Assembly: GCA_946414805.1 (NCBI GenBank)
Contig: CAMKPZ010000014.1
Location: 1-37,568 of the forward strand
Source of the DNA: an uncultured Bacteroidales bacterium
Lineage (GTDB): Bacteria; Bacteroidota; Bacteroidia; Bacteroidales; Paludibacteraceae
DNA: 37,568 nt
Direction: 5' to 3'
The notes beneath the pieces were generated by a model. The model saw only the letters and a list, made by a program, of their open reading frames with translations. It searched no databases and was not told the DNA's origin. This document shows positions 1-8,231 of this stretch, piece after piece (position 1 is the first letter of the stretch; each line of letters begins with the position of its first letter). Position numbers and translations under genes: made by a program.

Positions 1-629
1 TATTTCTCGAACCACTCCTTGAAGCCTGCGTAGTCTGCTCCGAAATCGTCTTTCCAGAGCTCGATATACTTGCGGATGCAGTCTTTGAGGTGGTGTCCGT
101 TGAGGAAGATCAGCTCACAGGGCATGAAGATCAGACCCTTGGTCGGATCGCCGTTGAAGGTCTTATAGCGGCGGAAGAGAAGCTGGACGAGCTTACCCGG
201 GTAAGCGGAAGCAGGTGCATCAGCGAACTTACATGCGGGATCGAAAGTGATACCCGCCTCGGTGGTGTTCGAGATCACGAAACGGATCTCCGGCTGGTCA
301 GCCAAAGCCATGAATGCAGCGTTCTGGCTGTACGGGTTGAGTGCACGGCTGATGACATCAATACGCTCCAGCGAGTTAACCGCCTTACCTTCCAGACGGC
401 CCTGCAGGTTCACATGATAGAGGCAGTCCTGGCCATTGAGCCATTCTACCATACCTTTGTCAATAGGCTGAACCACAACGACCGACCCGTTGAAGTTGGT
501 CTTTGCATCCATGTTCCATACGATCCAGTCTACAAACGCGCGGAGGAAGTTACCTTCGCCAAACTGAATGATTCTCTCCGGCATCACGGATTTAGGAGCC
601 GTGAGCTTGTTTAGTGCTTTTTTTGCCAT
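1..629 (-). CDS. uxaB: Tagaturonate reductase (altronate oxidoreductase), 5' part only
   Basis: The minus strand is open from an ATG at 629 to the left edge, giving about 209 N-terminal residues; the rest lies outside the window. The product begins MAKKALNKL and contains IIQFGEGNFLRAFVDW near residue 20, the glycine-rich NAD-binding start of the mannitol dehydrogenase/tagaturonate reductase family. VVVVQPIDKGMVEWLN and FVISNTTEAGITFDP follow and are typical of UxaB. The family reduces D-tagaturonate to D-altronate with NADH in hexuronate (pectin) breakdown, in the cytoplasm. A good promoter lies at 707-738 and gives a leader of about 70 bases. No partner genes of the pathway are visible on this side, so they may lie beyond the edge. 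The family call is firm. The exact substrate within the polyol/hexuronate dehydrogenase family is inferred. Confidence 0.85.
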   Translation of the reverse strand, partial: MAKKALNKLTAPKSVMPERIIQFGEGNFLRAFVDWIVWNMDAKTNFNGSVVVVQPIDKGMVEWLNGQDCLYHVNLQGRLEGKAVNSLERIDVISRALNPYSQNAAFMALADQPEIRFVISNTTEAGITFDPACKFADAPASAYPGKLVQLLFRRYKTFNGDPTKGLIFMPCELIFLNGHHLKDCIRKYIELWKDDFGADYAGFKEWFEK

Positions 630-694
630 AATGATTTAATATTAAATGAGATTTATAATCAGCTATATTGTCTGTCTTCCCTGAGGTACTATCG

Positions 695-713
695 ACCTTT
701 GCGGTGCAAAGGT
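695..713. repeat. 8-bp inverted repeat over the uxaB start site
   Basis: ACCTTTGC and GCAAAGGT form a perfect 8-bp inverted repeat with a 3-base spacer. One arm overlaps the -7 box of the uxaB promoter and the other reaches past the expected transcription start. It could be an operator for a hexuronate-responsive repressor or a hairpin at the 5' end of the mRNA. One arm is constrained by the promoter box itself, so chance is not excluded. Confidence 0.5.
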
Positions 714-738
714 ACATTTTTTTTGCGAGATATGCAAG
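707..738 (-). promoter_or_regulatory. Promoter of uxaB
   Basis: On the minus strand CTTGCATATCTC is followed, 20 bases after the TTG, by TACCTTTG. This matches the Bacteroidota sigma-ABfr pattern (TTTG at -33, TAnnTTTG at -7). The same spacing occurs at the other promoters of this window. Confidence 0.75.
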
Positions 739-762
739 CGTTGAGATGCTTTTTTCGTCTTT

Positions 763-2121
763 TTAGTCAATTTTTCCACATTCCCGCTCCATTTTAGGCT
801 TGGAGGCAAGCAGAACGATGACGGCCGTGAGTGCCGCAAGGGTGTCGCTGAGCGGGATTGCCCACCATATGCCGTCCAGCGGATCCGCGAACAGAGTCGG
901 CATCAACAGAGCCAGCGGAATGAGATAGAGCACCTGGCGTGTCAGACTCAGGAAGATCGCTTTTCCGGCTTTGCCGATAGAGGTGAAGAGGTTGCCCGTA
1001 ACCATTTGGAAGCCGATGATGAGCATAGTGCAGCAGATGATCCGCATAGGACGGACTGTCTGCGAGATCAACACCTCATCGTGGGTGAATATCTTCGTCA
1101 CCCATTCCGGAAAACACTCGCCGAGCATAAAGACGACCGCCATGACGGCTGTGGCATAGAGCGATGTGAGATAAAACGACTTGAGCACACGGTCCATCTG
1201 CTTGGCACCATAGTTATAACCGGCGATAGGTTGCATTCCCTGATTCAGCCCCATCACCATCATCGCGAAGACAAACGTGAGGCGGTTGATCACGCCATAA
1301 GAGGCGATCGCCATATCGCCGCCGAAATGCTTCAACTGATTGTTGATGATTATGACTACAAAGCAATGCGCGATGTTGGTCAGGAACGGCGACATACCTA
1401 TCGCGAGAGCACGATGCGTAATACCTCTATCCAACCGCCATATACCCCGATGAAATCGAACCAATTCGTTCCTGTCAAGGAATTTCGTCAACTGCCATAC
1501 GACCGCCACTGCCTGGCTGATAACGGTTGCTAACGCAGCACCGCGGACACCCATATCCATACCGAAGATAAAGATCGGATCAAGGATGATATTGATGGTC
1601 ACAGCCACTATCGTAGCCGTCATCGAGAACCGCGGATGTCCCGCCGAACGCAACATGGCATTCAGACCGAAATAGATATGCGTAAGGATATTCCCGTAGA
1701 GAATGATCTCCATGTATTCGTGGGCATAGACAATGGTATCGTCGCTGGCGCCGAACGCCATCAGAATAGGATCCAGCCATATCAAACCCACCCCCATCAC
1801 TATCGCCGAGAGGATGATATTGAGCACTATCACGTTACCTAACACGCGGTTGGCTTTCTCGTAATCGCGTTCGCCTAAATAGATCGCCAAAAGCGATGAA
1901 GCACCCACTCCGACAAGGCTGCCGAAAGCGGCGCAGATATCCATGAAGGGTTTCGCCACCGTCAAAGCACCTAACGCCAAGGCGCCGCAGCCGTGACCGA
2001 TATAGATCGAGTCCACAATATTATAGAGCGAACTGGCTGTCATAGCAATGATAGCCGGCAACGCGTATTTCCATAATAACGAATGGACGGGGGCGGTTCC
2101 TAATTCAATGGGTTTGCTCAT
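763..2121 (-). CDS. MATE family multidrug/cation efflux transporter
   Basis: A 452-residue hydrophobic protein with the regular spacing of about 12 membrane helices, the usual length for MATE exporters. The N-terminus MSKPIELGTAPVHSLLWKYALP leads into helix 1 with IVDSIYIGHGCGALALGAL, the typical MATE membrane signature. The second half repeats the fold (SPFLTNIAHCFVVIIINNQL, then GLNQGMQPIAGYNYGAKQ, a strongly conserved MATE segment). Members exchange Na+ or H+ for drugs or metabolites across the inner membrane; the substrate cannot be read here. It starts 21 bases after the mrp stop, so it is probably co-transcribed with mrp. No hairpin terminator is visible after its stop, so readthrough towards the uxaB promoter is possible. 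Confidence 0.92.
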   Translation of the reverse strand: MSKPIELGTAPVHSLLWKYALPAIIAMTASSLYNIVDSIYIGHGCGALALGALTVAKPFMDICAAFGSLVGVGASSLLAIYLGERDYEKANRVLGNVIVLNIILSAIVMGVGLIWLDPILMAFGASDDTIVYAHEYMEIILYGNILTHIYFGLNAMLRSAGHPRFSMTATIVAVTINIILDPIFIFGMDMGVRGAALATVISQAVAVVWQLTKFLDRNELVRFHRGIWRLDRGITHRALAIGMSPFLTNIAHCFVVIIINNQLKHFGGDMAIASYGVINRLTFVFAMMVMGLNQGMQPIAGYNYGAKQMDRVLKSFYLTSLYATAVMAVVFMLGECFPEWVTKIFTHDEVLISQTVRPMRIICCTMLIIGFQMVTGNLFTSIGKAGKAIFLSLTRQVLYLIPLALLMPTLFADPLDGIWWAIPLSDTLAALTAVIVLLASKPKMERECGKID

Positions 2122-2142
2122 TCGGGTGGACAGATGTATAAT

Positions 2143-3195
2143 TTAGGATTGCGCAGAGAGGGAACGGACGATTTTCTCAAACTCAGCCGCAGCAGGATGA
2201 CCGGCTTGCAGCGCAATGGGTGTTCCTTCGTCTCCGCCCTCGCGGATCGATTGCACCAGAGGGATCTGTGCCAGAAGCGGAATCTGCAACTCTTCCGCCA
2301 GATGCTTTCCGCCTTCTTTGCCGAAGATATAATACCTGTTCTGCGGTAGTTCGGCGGGCGTGAACCATGCCATGTTCTCCACCAGACCGAGAATCGGCAC
2401 ATTCACCTTCTCGTTCCGGAACATCTCCACTCCTTTCCGCGCATCCACAAGCGCCACGGGTTGCGGCGTTGTGACAACGATCACGCCCGTGAGCTGAAGG
2501 GCGGAAATAAGGGTAAGGTGAATATCACTCGTGCCGGGAGGAAGGTCTATGAGGAAATAATCGAGTTCACCCCAATGGGCATCTTCGATCAGTTGCTTGA
2601 TCGCATTGCTTGCCATTCCTCCTCGCCAGATGACCGCCTGATCGGGGTTGACGAAGAAACCGATAGAAAGCATCTTCACGCCGTACTGCTCGATAGGCTC
2701 AATCAGCGTTCTTCCGTCGATTTCAACGGAATAAGGCCGGCAGTCTTCCGTATGGAACATCTTCGGCATAGAGGGTCCGTGGATATCCGCATCGAGCAGT
2801 CCTACGCGGTAACCCGCTTGCGCCAGAGCCACTGCCAGATTGGCCGTCACGGTGGACTTACCCACTCCGCCTTTACCGCTGTGGATCGCAATCACATGCG
2901 TTGCCTGCACCGGCGACTGATGGCCGGAGGTCGGGGAAGGGATATTCTGCTTGACCGCCTTGGTATGAATATGGGCGGTGATATTCGGATCCACATAAGT
3001 ATGCAGCGCAGCCTCGGCTGCCTTCACTACGGACCGCATGAAAGGATCACTGTCTTTCTCGAAGATCAGCGAGAAAGAAACCTCATAACCGGAGATACGG
3101 ATATCATCCTCGAGCATGCCGCTCTCGATCAAGTCTTTGCCCGTACCGGGATAGCGCACATGGCGCAAAGCATCAATTATTTGCTGTGGATACAT
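2143..3195 (-). CDS. apbC: Mrp/ApbC-type P-loop ATPase, iron-sulfur cluster carrier
   Basis: 350 residues. An N-terminal MIP18/DUF59-like domain (about 1-80) is followed by a deviant-Walker P-loop, SGKGGVGKST at residues 106-115, then LLDADIHGPSMPKMF and FLIDLPPGTSD, all signatures of the Mrp/Nbp35 family. The family binds and transfers Fe-S clusters to apo-proteins in the cytoplasm. The CxxC pair that usually binds the cluster after 'VENM' is not present; the segment reads VENMAWFTPAELPQNRYY. From memory this replacement is common in Bacteroidota homologues, which leaves the cluster ligand unclear. The gene has its own promoter about 45 bases upstream and leads the pair with the MATE gene. 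The family call is firm; the carrier role is inferred. Confidence 0.9.
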   Translation of the reverse strand: MYPQQIIDALRHVRYPGTGKDLIESGMLEDDIRISGYEVSFSLIFEKDSDPFMRSVVKAAEAALHTYVDPNITAHIHTKAVKQNIPSPTSGHQSPVQATHVIAIHSGKGGVGKSTVTANLAVALAQAGYRVGLLDADIHGPSMPKMFHTEDCRPYSVEIDGRTLIEPIEQYGVKMLSIGFFVNPDQAVIWRGGMASNAIKQLIEDAHWGELDYFLIDLPPGTSDIHLTLISALQLTGVIVVTTPQPVALVDARKGVEMFRNEKVNVPILGLVENMAWFTPAELPQNRYYIFGKEGGKHLAEELQIPLLAQIPLVQSIREGGDEGTPIALQAGHPAAAEFEKIVRSLSAQS

Positions 3196-3241
3196 GGATC
3201 AATAATCGCTTATGGAATTACTAACACAAATTTTGCGAGTG

Positions 3242-3273
3242 CAAAGGTACTCATTTTTTTTGACATATGCAAG
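3242..3273 (-). promoter_or_regulatory. Promoter of apbC (and the MATE gene)
   Basis: Minus strand CTTGCATATGTCAAAAAAAA, then TACCTTTG 20 bases after TTG. It lies about 45 bases before the apbC start and is divergent from the promoter of the pseudouridine synthase gene. Confidence 0.8.
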
Positions 3274-3297
3274 AGAAGAAGGAAAAAAGACACAATA

Positions 3298-3330
3298 ATT
3301 TGCGTATGTGCGATTTTTATTCTATCTTTG
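3298..3330 (+). promoter_or_regulatory. Promoter of the RluA-type gene, abutting its start codon
   Basis: TTTGCGTATGTG and TATCTTTG are 20 bases apart. The last G of the -7 box is only 8 bases before the ATG at 3339. Transcription should therefore start at or within a few bases of the ATG, giving a leaderless or nearly leaderless mRNA. Confidence 0.75.
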
Positions 3331-3338
3331 CGCCGTAA

Positions 3339-4682
3339 ATGAAAAATCCTATTATACATCGTTTCGGTGCGGACATGGATTTGTCGTCAGCGCCTGAGGA
3401 ATGGACAGGAGCTTATCTCATGCCCCCTCATCCGTTGGCGCAGGCGGCGGCACAGGAGACGACAGAGGCTATCCACGCATACATGGCCGATCATCCTCAG
3501 AGCGAGTTACATAAGCGGGGAAAGATGTTCGGAGTATTGGTCATTCGCGATCCCGACGGAGGGTACGGCTATCTGAGGGCATTCTCTGCTATGCTGGACG
3601 GCGAAACAACGATGGATGGGTTTGTAGGACCCGTCTTCAAGGGAGACCGCTTGCCGGAAGGGCATACCAGAGAGCAATCGAGACGACTGCAGAAACTCTT
3701 TTTCGCCGAACAGTACCTTTTGAACAACCGCGGAGAGAGACGCAGTATTTTAGATATCTTCAGGAATGAGAAACCGATCATCGAACCGGATGAATGGTTC
3801 CGACGGGAGAGACAGAAAGCGCCGATGAAATCGGAACATTTGCCTCCTTCCGGAGCCGGTGAATGCTGTGCGCCGAAGATGCTCCAGTGTGCATTGGAGA
3901 ACGGATGGCAACCTTTGGCTTTAGCGGAATTCTGGGTGGGTGCCAAACCGCAGAACGAACTAAGGCGGGAGGGCGTTTTCTATGCTCCTTGCTCCAGCCG
4001 GTGCAGACCTGTCTTGAGATGGATGATAGGAGAAGAAGAGGCGCATCGGTCGTATGAGAAAGCCCAAGAGATCCCTGTTCTCTACGAAGACGAATGGATC
4101 CTCGTTGTAAACAAACCGTCCGGCATACTCTCTGTGCCGGGGACGGGGGACGAACCCTTTGTAGCCCGAATGTTGCAGCGCGAAGCGGAACCCGTGCACC
4201 GGTTGGATCAGGACACAAGCGGATTGCTGGTGATGGCGAAAAACGCGGAAGTATATACCAGACTGCAGCGTTATTTCCAGCGGCGCGATATATTAAAGCG
4301 CTACGAAGCGGTTCTGGATAGCAATCATGGCGGAGCCGCTATTCCGGAGGAAGGCGATATCTCCTTGCCGCTGCTTCCTAACCCTATGGATCGTCCGCGG
4401 CAGATGGTGGATAAGGAGCATGGCAAGATCGCTGAGACGCATTTTCGGGTGCGTGAGAGGCGTACCGACGGTTCTGTTCTGATAGATTTCTATCCGCGCA
4501 CAGGGCGCACGCACCAGTTACGCGTTCATGCGGCGCATCCGGAAGGATTGGATACTCCCATCAAAGGCGACCGCCTATATGGAACACCGGCTGACCGGTT
4601 ATATCTGCATGCAGCAGAGATCCGTTTTGTCCATCCGGTCACGGGAGAAGAGATGTATTTCTGCATTGAGAGCGGTTTTTAG
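3339..4682 (+). CDS. RluA-family pseudouridine synthase with long N-terminal extension
   Basis: 447 residues. The C-terminal half (about 250-447) is a RluA-type pseudouridine synthase: VLYEDEWILVVNKPSGILSVPG, HRLDQDTSGLLVMAKN with the catalytic Asp at residue 290, and PRTGRTHQLRVHAAHP. It isomerises uridine to pseudouridine in rRNA or tRNA. The N-terminal 240 residues form the extension known from a subgroup of RluA proteins: GKMFGVLVIRDPDGGYGYLRAFSAM, then a cysteine-containing stretch ECCAPKMLQCALENGW and FYAPCSSRCRPVLRWM. The start is supported because IIHRFGADM resembles the N-terminus of related proteins. That start lies 8 bases after the promoter box, hence the leaderless reading. It ends 6 bases before the convergent trmB stop. 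Target base unknown. Confidence 0.88.
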   Translation: MKNPIIHRFGADMDLSSAPEEWTGAYLMPPHPLAQAAAQETTEAIHAYMADHPQSELHKRGKMFGVLVIRDPDGGYGYLRAFSAMLDGETTMDGFVGPVFKGDRLPEGHTREQSRRLQKLFFAEQYLLNNRGERRSILDIFRNEKPIIEPDEWFRRERQKAPMKSEHLPPSGAGECCAPKMLQCALENGWQPLALAEFWVGAKPQNELRREGVFYAPCSSRCRPVLRWMIGEEEAHRSYEKAQEIPVLYEDEWILVVNKPSGILSVPGTGDEPFVARMLQREAEPVHRLDQDTSGLLVMAKNAEVYTRLQRYFQRRDILKRYEAVLDSNHGGAAIPEEGDISLPLLPNPMDRPRQMVDKEHGKIAETHFRVRERRTDGSVLIDFYPRTGRTHQLRVHAAHPEGLDTPIKGDRLYGTPADRLYLHAAEIRFVHPVTGEEMYFCIESGF

Positions 4683-4688
4683 AATCAC

Positions 4689-5477
4689 CTATTTCGCAGG
4701 CGAAGTATAATTGCGTCCGTACGAGCGATAGGAGTCATGCTCGATCTCAATAACGGGTTCTTCGAGATGCGCAAGAGGCGTCAGCTTCCACTCTATGTAT
4801 TTGATACTCAGTCCGCGGTCCAGCCATTGCTTCTCATAATGGGTCTGGAGTGCGCGGGCATCCGTGAACTTGGGATCCCGGGCATGGGATGCAGCATAGA
4901 GATCATCCGTTTGCGCCAGCACCGGATAGGGGTTAAGCCGTAGCATCTCCGTGGTATAGGTATAGAGGAAAGGGCTGTCGGTCTTGAGATGAAGAAGACC
5001 GTCCGGTTTGACGATGCGCTGGTAGCGCTGCATGAAATAGGTGGAGGTAAGTCGTTTGGTGGCTTTCTTCATCTGCGGATCGCAGAAAGTGATCCATATC
5101 TCGTCGATTTCATCGGGAGCGAAGAAGGAAGTAATGACCTCTATATTCGTACGCAGGAAGGCTACGTTCTTGAGTCCGTCCATCTCCGCCTCTCGCGCGC
5201 CCGCCCACATGCGCGCTCCTTTTATATCTATACCTATAAAATTCTTCTCGGGGTAACGGCGTGCCAGACCCACTGTATATTCGCCCCTGCCGCATCCCAG
5301 TTCGAGTACGATAGGGTGATCGTTATGGAAATAACTATCCCGCCAATGACCGGCCATCTCATTTACCGCCGGCTCTGTTATCATCTGTCCGTTCTCATAG
5401 AGAGCACGCGCACCGCATTGGAAGACATTTGAGAATGTCTCCATCTCCGCAAATTTCTTCAGTTTGTTCTTTCCCAT
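4689..5477 (-). CDS. trmB: tRNA (guanine-N7)-methyltransferase TrmB
   Basis: 262 residues. The SAM-binding motif VLELGCGRGEYTVGLA lies at about 58-72, followed by FIGIDIKGARMW and ITFCDPQMKKATKRLTS, the TrmB hallmark region; later come LHLKTDSPFLY and a C-terminal HYEKQWLDRGLSIKYIEW. The enzyme methylates G46 of tRNA at N7 using S-adenosylmethionine. In the hallmark segment the usual proline (TFPDP) is cysteine at residue 132, with the flanking Asp and Pro kept. The gene follows gldH after 12 bases, the last member of the run that starts at the PfkB gene, and converges on the RluA-type gene with no clear terminator between. Confidence 0.93.
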   Translation of the reverse strand: MGKNKLKKFAEMETFSNVFQCGARALYENGQMITEPAVNEMAGHWRDSYFHNDHPIVLELGCGRGEYTVGLARRYPEKNFIGIDIKGARMWAGAREAEMDGLKNVAFLRTNIEVITSFFAPDEIDEIWITFCDPQMKKATKRLTSTYFMQRYQRIVKPDGLLHLKTDSPFLYTYTTEMLRLNPYPVLAQTDDLYAASHARDPKFTDARALQTHYEKQWLDRGLSIKYIEWKLTPLAHLEEPVIEIEHDSYRSYGRNYTSPAK

Positions 5478-5489
5478 CTCCTTTCCCTT

Positions 5490-5951
5490 TCACCTTTCAC
5501 TTTTCTTCACAATCTCTATTCCTACATCGGTTACTCCGCGCAGGAGCGAATCGCGCATGCCTTGCTGGACGGAGATATGATAGACTCCTGTATCGGGGAA
5601 CTGTTTCGCTTCTTCCCACAGCACCGGCATCTCGATGAAACCGTGGTGTTTGTTGCCCAACCATTGCCCACGGTCATCGGCAAGATAGAACTCGATCGTA
5701 TCGCATGTGAACCCGTCATTCACAAAGAGCCACATGTTCTGATAGGGATAAAGCTCGGTATGGCGGATATAGAGGAGCATCTGGTATGCCGATGAAGTAT
5801 CTTCGATCGCGTAATCGAAATGCGCCACGGAATCGATGTGCCATTTGTTCGAGTCAATGGACATAAAATCGCTATAGACGATAGTATGCCGGCAGGACGG
5901 AAGCACCCAGAGAGCGCCCAGCAATAGGAGGATGAACAAGCGGTTTCTCAT
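5490..5951 (-). CDS. gldH: Gliding motility lipoprotein GldH
   Basis: 153 residues from the ATG at 5951; a longer reading upstream would run into ricT and lacks a signal peptide. MRNRLFILLLLGALWVLPSC is a lipoprotein signal with lipobox LPSC and Cys20. The body (YPYQNMWLFVNDGFTCDTIEFYLADDRGQWLG, then EMPVLWEEAKQFPDTGVYHISVQQGMRDSLLRGVTDVGIEI) matches GldH. In Flavobacterium johnsoniae GldH is needed for gliding. In non-gliding Bacteroidales its role is not settled, although Gld/Por proteins link to type IX secretion. It starts 4 bases after the ricT stop. The order holB-PSP1-gldH is one I recall from other Bacteroidales. Confidence 0.87.
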   Translation of the reverse strand: MRNRLFILLLLGALWVLPSCRHTIVYSDFMSIDSNKWHIDSVAHFDYAIEDTSSAYQMLLYIRHTELYPYQNMWLFVNDGFTCDTIEFYLADDRGQWLGNKHHGFIEMPVLWEEAKQFPDTGVYHISVQQGMRDSLLRGVTDVGIEIVKKSER

Positions 5952-5955
5952 ATGG

Positions 5956-7068
5956 TTACGATTGGTGTTTGTTTCTGTCCTTGCGGTCGCGGTGGTGGTT
6001 TTTCTTCTTGGCCTTGTCGAAACGGGTGACATCTCCGTGTCCGGTCTGGTAACCGATCTCCGGAATAGCAGCGGATGTCCCTTCGAGGCTGTCGGGTTTC
6101 TCTCCGCGACGGTTCATCGCGATGATCTCATGCGCACGGGCGGCAGACAGCGTTGTCAGGTTGCCGGGGTAATGCGGATCGGAAGAGTATGTGACGGTTC
6201 CGGCCAGCGGATCGGAAGAGAAGAAATAGAAGGTTGCATCCTTGGTCTCCAGTTCGACATGTCTGGACGGCAGTTTTTTCGCCGCATCTTCATACACCGG
6301 CACCTCATAATTGAGGCAGCATTTGAGTTTCGCGCACATGCCTGCGAGTTTCTGCGGGTTAGGAGATATGTTCTGCAGCCGAGCGGCACCCGTTCCGACG
6401 GATGAGAAATTGATCATCCATGTCGAGCAGCACAGTTCGCGGCCGCAGGGACCTGTGCCGCCGATACGCCCTGCCTCCTGACGCGCACCTATCTGCTTCA
6501 TCTCCACGCGGATACGGAAAGTCTCGGCATACACTTTGATCAGTTGGCGGAAATCGACACGCCCGTCTGCGATATAGAAGAAGATCGCTTTCGAGCCGTC
6601 GCCCTGGTATTCCACATCGCCGATCTTCATCTCCAGTCCGAGCGATTTGGCGAGTTGGCGTGCTTTGATCATCGTCTCCTGCTCACGCGCGTGTGCCTGC
6701 CGTGCGCGCTCAAGGTCTTCCTCTGTCGCAATACGGACCACTTGACGAATCTCGTAACGCGAGGTGTCTATATTGTTCTTCTTGATCTGGAGTTCTACAA
6801 GCTTGCCGGTCAGCACCACCTCTCCCAGATCATGTCCGGGATTGGCTTCCACCACCACTTTCACGCCTTTCTCCAGAGGAAGATGCGCGGAGTTATGGAA
6901 ATAGCCCTTTCGGGTGTTTTTGAATTGCACCTCGATGAGGTCTGTCAGTTGGGTATTCTCCGGCAGATCGCTCAGCCAGTCGCAGACCGGCAGCATATGC
7001 GCTGAGTTCCGTTTGGTCGCCTCTGCGCCTAATTGCTCATGAGGATTGCCTACTGTATATTTGTTCAT
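5956..7068 (-). CDS. ricT: PSP1 / RicT-like protein, Fe-S cysteine-rich
   Basis: 370 residues. The PSP1 core spans roughly residues 40-260. It contains six cysteines (208, 213, 214, 245, 250, 251) in GPCGRELCCSTW and GMCAKLKCCLNYE, the pattern that binds [4Fe-4S] in the Bacillus RicAFT (YaaT) complex. In Bacillus this complex affects RNase Y-dependent mRNA processing and development; the Bacteroidota role is unproven. The C-terminus is a very basic tail (KAKKKNHHRDRKDRNKH). The start codon overlaps the holB stop by 4 bases (ATGA), so the two are translationally coupled. Coupling of PSP1 with DNA polymerase III delta' is a frequent arrangement in Firmicutes and Bacteroidota. Confidence 0.85.
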   Translation of the reverse strand: MNKYTVGNPHEQLGAEATKRNSAHMLPVCDWLSDLPENTQLTDLIEVQFKNTRKGYFHNSAHLPLEKGVKVVVEANPGHDLGEVVLTGKLVELQIKKNNIDTSRYEIRQVVRIATEEDLERARQAHAREQETMIKARQLAKSLGLEMKIGDVEYQGDGSKAIFFYIADGRVDFRQLIKVYAETFRIRVEMKQIGARQEAGRIGGTGPCGRELCCSTWMINFSSVGTGAARLQNISPNPQKLAGMCAKLKCCLNYEVPVYEDAAKKLPSRHVELETKDATFYFFSSDPLAGTVTYSSDPHYPGNLTTLSAARAHEIIAMNRRGEKPDSLEGTSAAIPEIGYQTGHGDVTRFDKAKKKNHHRDRKDRNKHQS

Positions 7069-8228
7069 TGATGAAGGGGTTTTTTCTTGATTAGTACTAT
7101 CATCTGGAGGCAGAGGTCAAAGAAAATCACCTTGGCGTTGCCGTTTTGTTCTATTTGTCGTTCGGCAAGGTCAAGCTGCTTCATGATCGCTTCCACATTG
7201 CCGTCATGTATAAAAGGCGCGAATTTATCGGAGAATTTATGCTCTGCCGGTACTTGGTAATTCAGCGCAGGCTGGTTGAAATTCCGGATATAGTTCTCCC
7301 GCACTTGCTGCTGTGCGTATTGCAGGAAATGTTTCTGCCGTTCCCTGCCTACCTTGCTGTCAGCCATGGCGAGTGACCAGGCGCGGAGTTTCTTGAGAGA
7401 CTCGAATTTCTTGGTAGGATCGCTCAGAACGCCCACGGTATAGGCGTCCCGGAAAAGTGCGATGAAATCGAGCAATTCCTGCTGGTTCTCTTCGGTCTCA
7501 TCGATCTTTCTGAGGGCGGCGAGATAACTGCCGTTCGCTATCCGGGCTATATCGTCCGCATAGGCGGGATCAACACCCTTGGATTGCAACGCCTTGGCTA
7601 TCGTCTCGTTCTCAAGCCGCGGTACACGGATCGTCTGTACGCGCGACTGGATGGTGGAGAGCAACTGCTCCGGATGCTCGGACACAAGCAGAAAAACCGT
7701 TCGCGCGGGCGGTTCTTCCAGCAGTTTGAGAAGCTTGTTGGAAGTAGTGGTATTCATCTTCTCCGGCTGCCAGATGATCATTACCTTATAGCCCTCGCCG
7801 TAAGGCTTGAGACTGAGTTTGCGGATGATCTCTCCGCTCTCTTTCTCATAGATCATGCTCTGTTTGGACTCCACGCCCAGCGCCCGGTGCCAGTCTTCGA
7901 GATCGAAATAATGCTTCGTCAGGATGATCTCGCGCCAGGGGGCAAGGAAATTGTCACAGGTCTCATCCGAACCCACTATCGGAAAGACGAAATGAAGATC
8001 AGGGTGCTGCAGCCGCTCGAACTGGAGACAGGTCGGACACACGCCGCAGCTGTCTTCTTCCGTCCGGTGCGGACAGTTGAGATACTGGGCATAAGCCAGT
8101 GCCAGTTGCAGTTTGCCGATACCCGATATGCCCGCAAAGAGTTGTGCATGAGGTATCCGTCCCTCGCGCACCGCCTGACGCAACTGCTGCTTCGTCGCCT
8201 CTTGTCCTATGATCTCCCTGAAAAGCAC
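7065..8228 (-). CDS. holB: DNA polymerase III subunit delta'
   Basis: 387 residues starting at GTG 3 bases after the HIT gene stop. The N-terminus MLFREIIGQEATKQQLRQAV and HAQLFAGISGIGKLQLALAYAQ mark a clamp-loader AAA+ protein. Four cysteines (52, 61, 64, 67) form the zinc module. Sensor-like KLLKLLEEPPARTVFLLVSEHPEQLLSTIQSR follows, including the SRVQ version of the SRC motif. The P-loop reads GISGIGKL, with Leu where Thr/Ser normally coordinates Mg-ATP. That fits the non-hydrolysing stator role of delta'. It is part of the clamp loader that places the beta sliding clamp on DNA. It is coupled to ricT by an ATGA overlap. Confidence 0.9.
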   Translation of the reverse strand: MLFREIIGQEATKQQLRQAVREGRIPHAQLFAGISGIGKLQLALAYAQYLNCPHRTEEDSCGVCPTCLQFERLQHPDLHFVFPIVGSDETCDNFLAPWREIILTKHYFDLEDWHRALGVESKQSMIYEKESGEIIRKLSLKPYGEGYKVMIIWQPEKMNTTTSNKLLKLLEEPPARTVFLLVSEHPEQLLSTIQSRVQTIRVPRLENETIAKALQSKGVDPAYADDIARIANGSYLAALRKIDETEENQQELLDFIALFRDAYTVGVLSDPTKKFESLKKLRAWSLAMADSKVGRERQKHFLQYAQQQVRENYIRNFNQPALNYQVPAEHKFSDKFAPFIHDGNVEAIMKQLDLAERQIEQNGNAKVIFFDLCLQMIVLIKKKPLHQ

Positions 8229-8231
8229 TTT

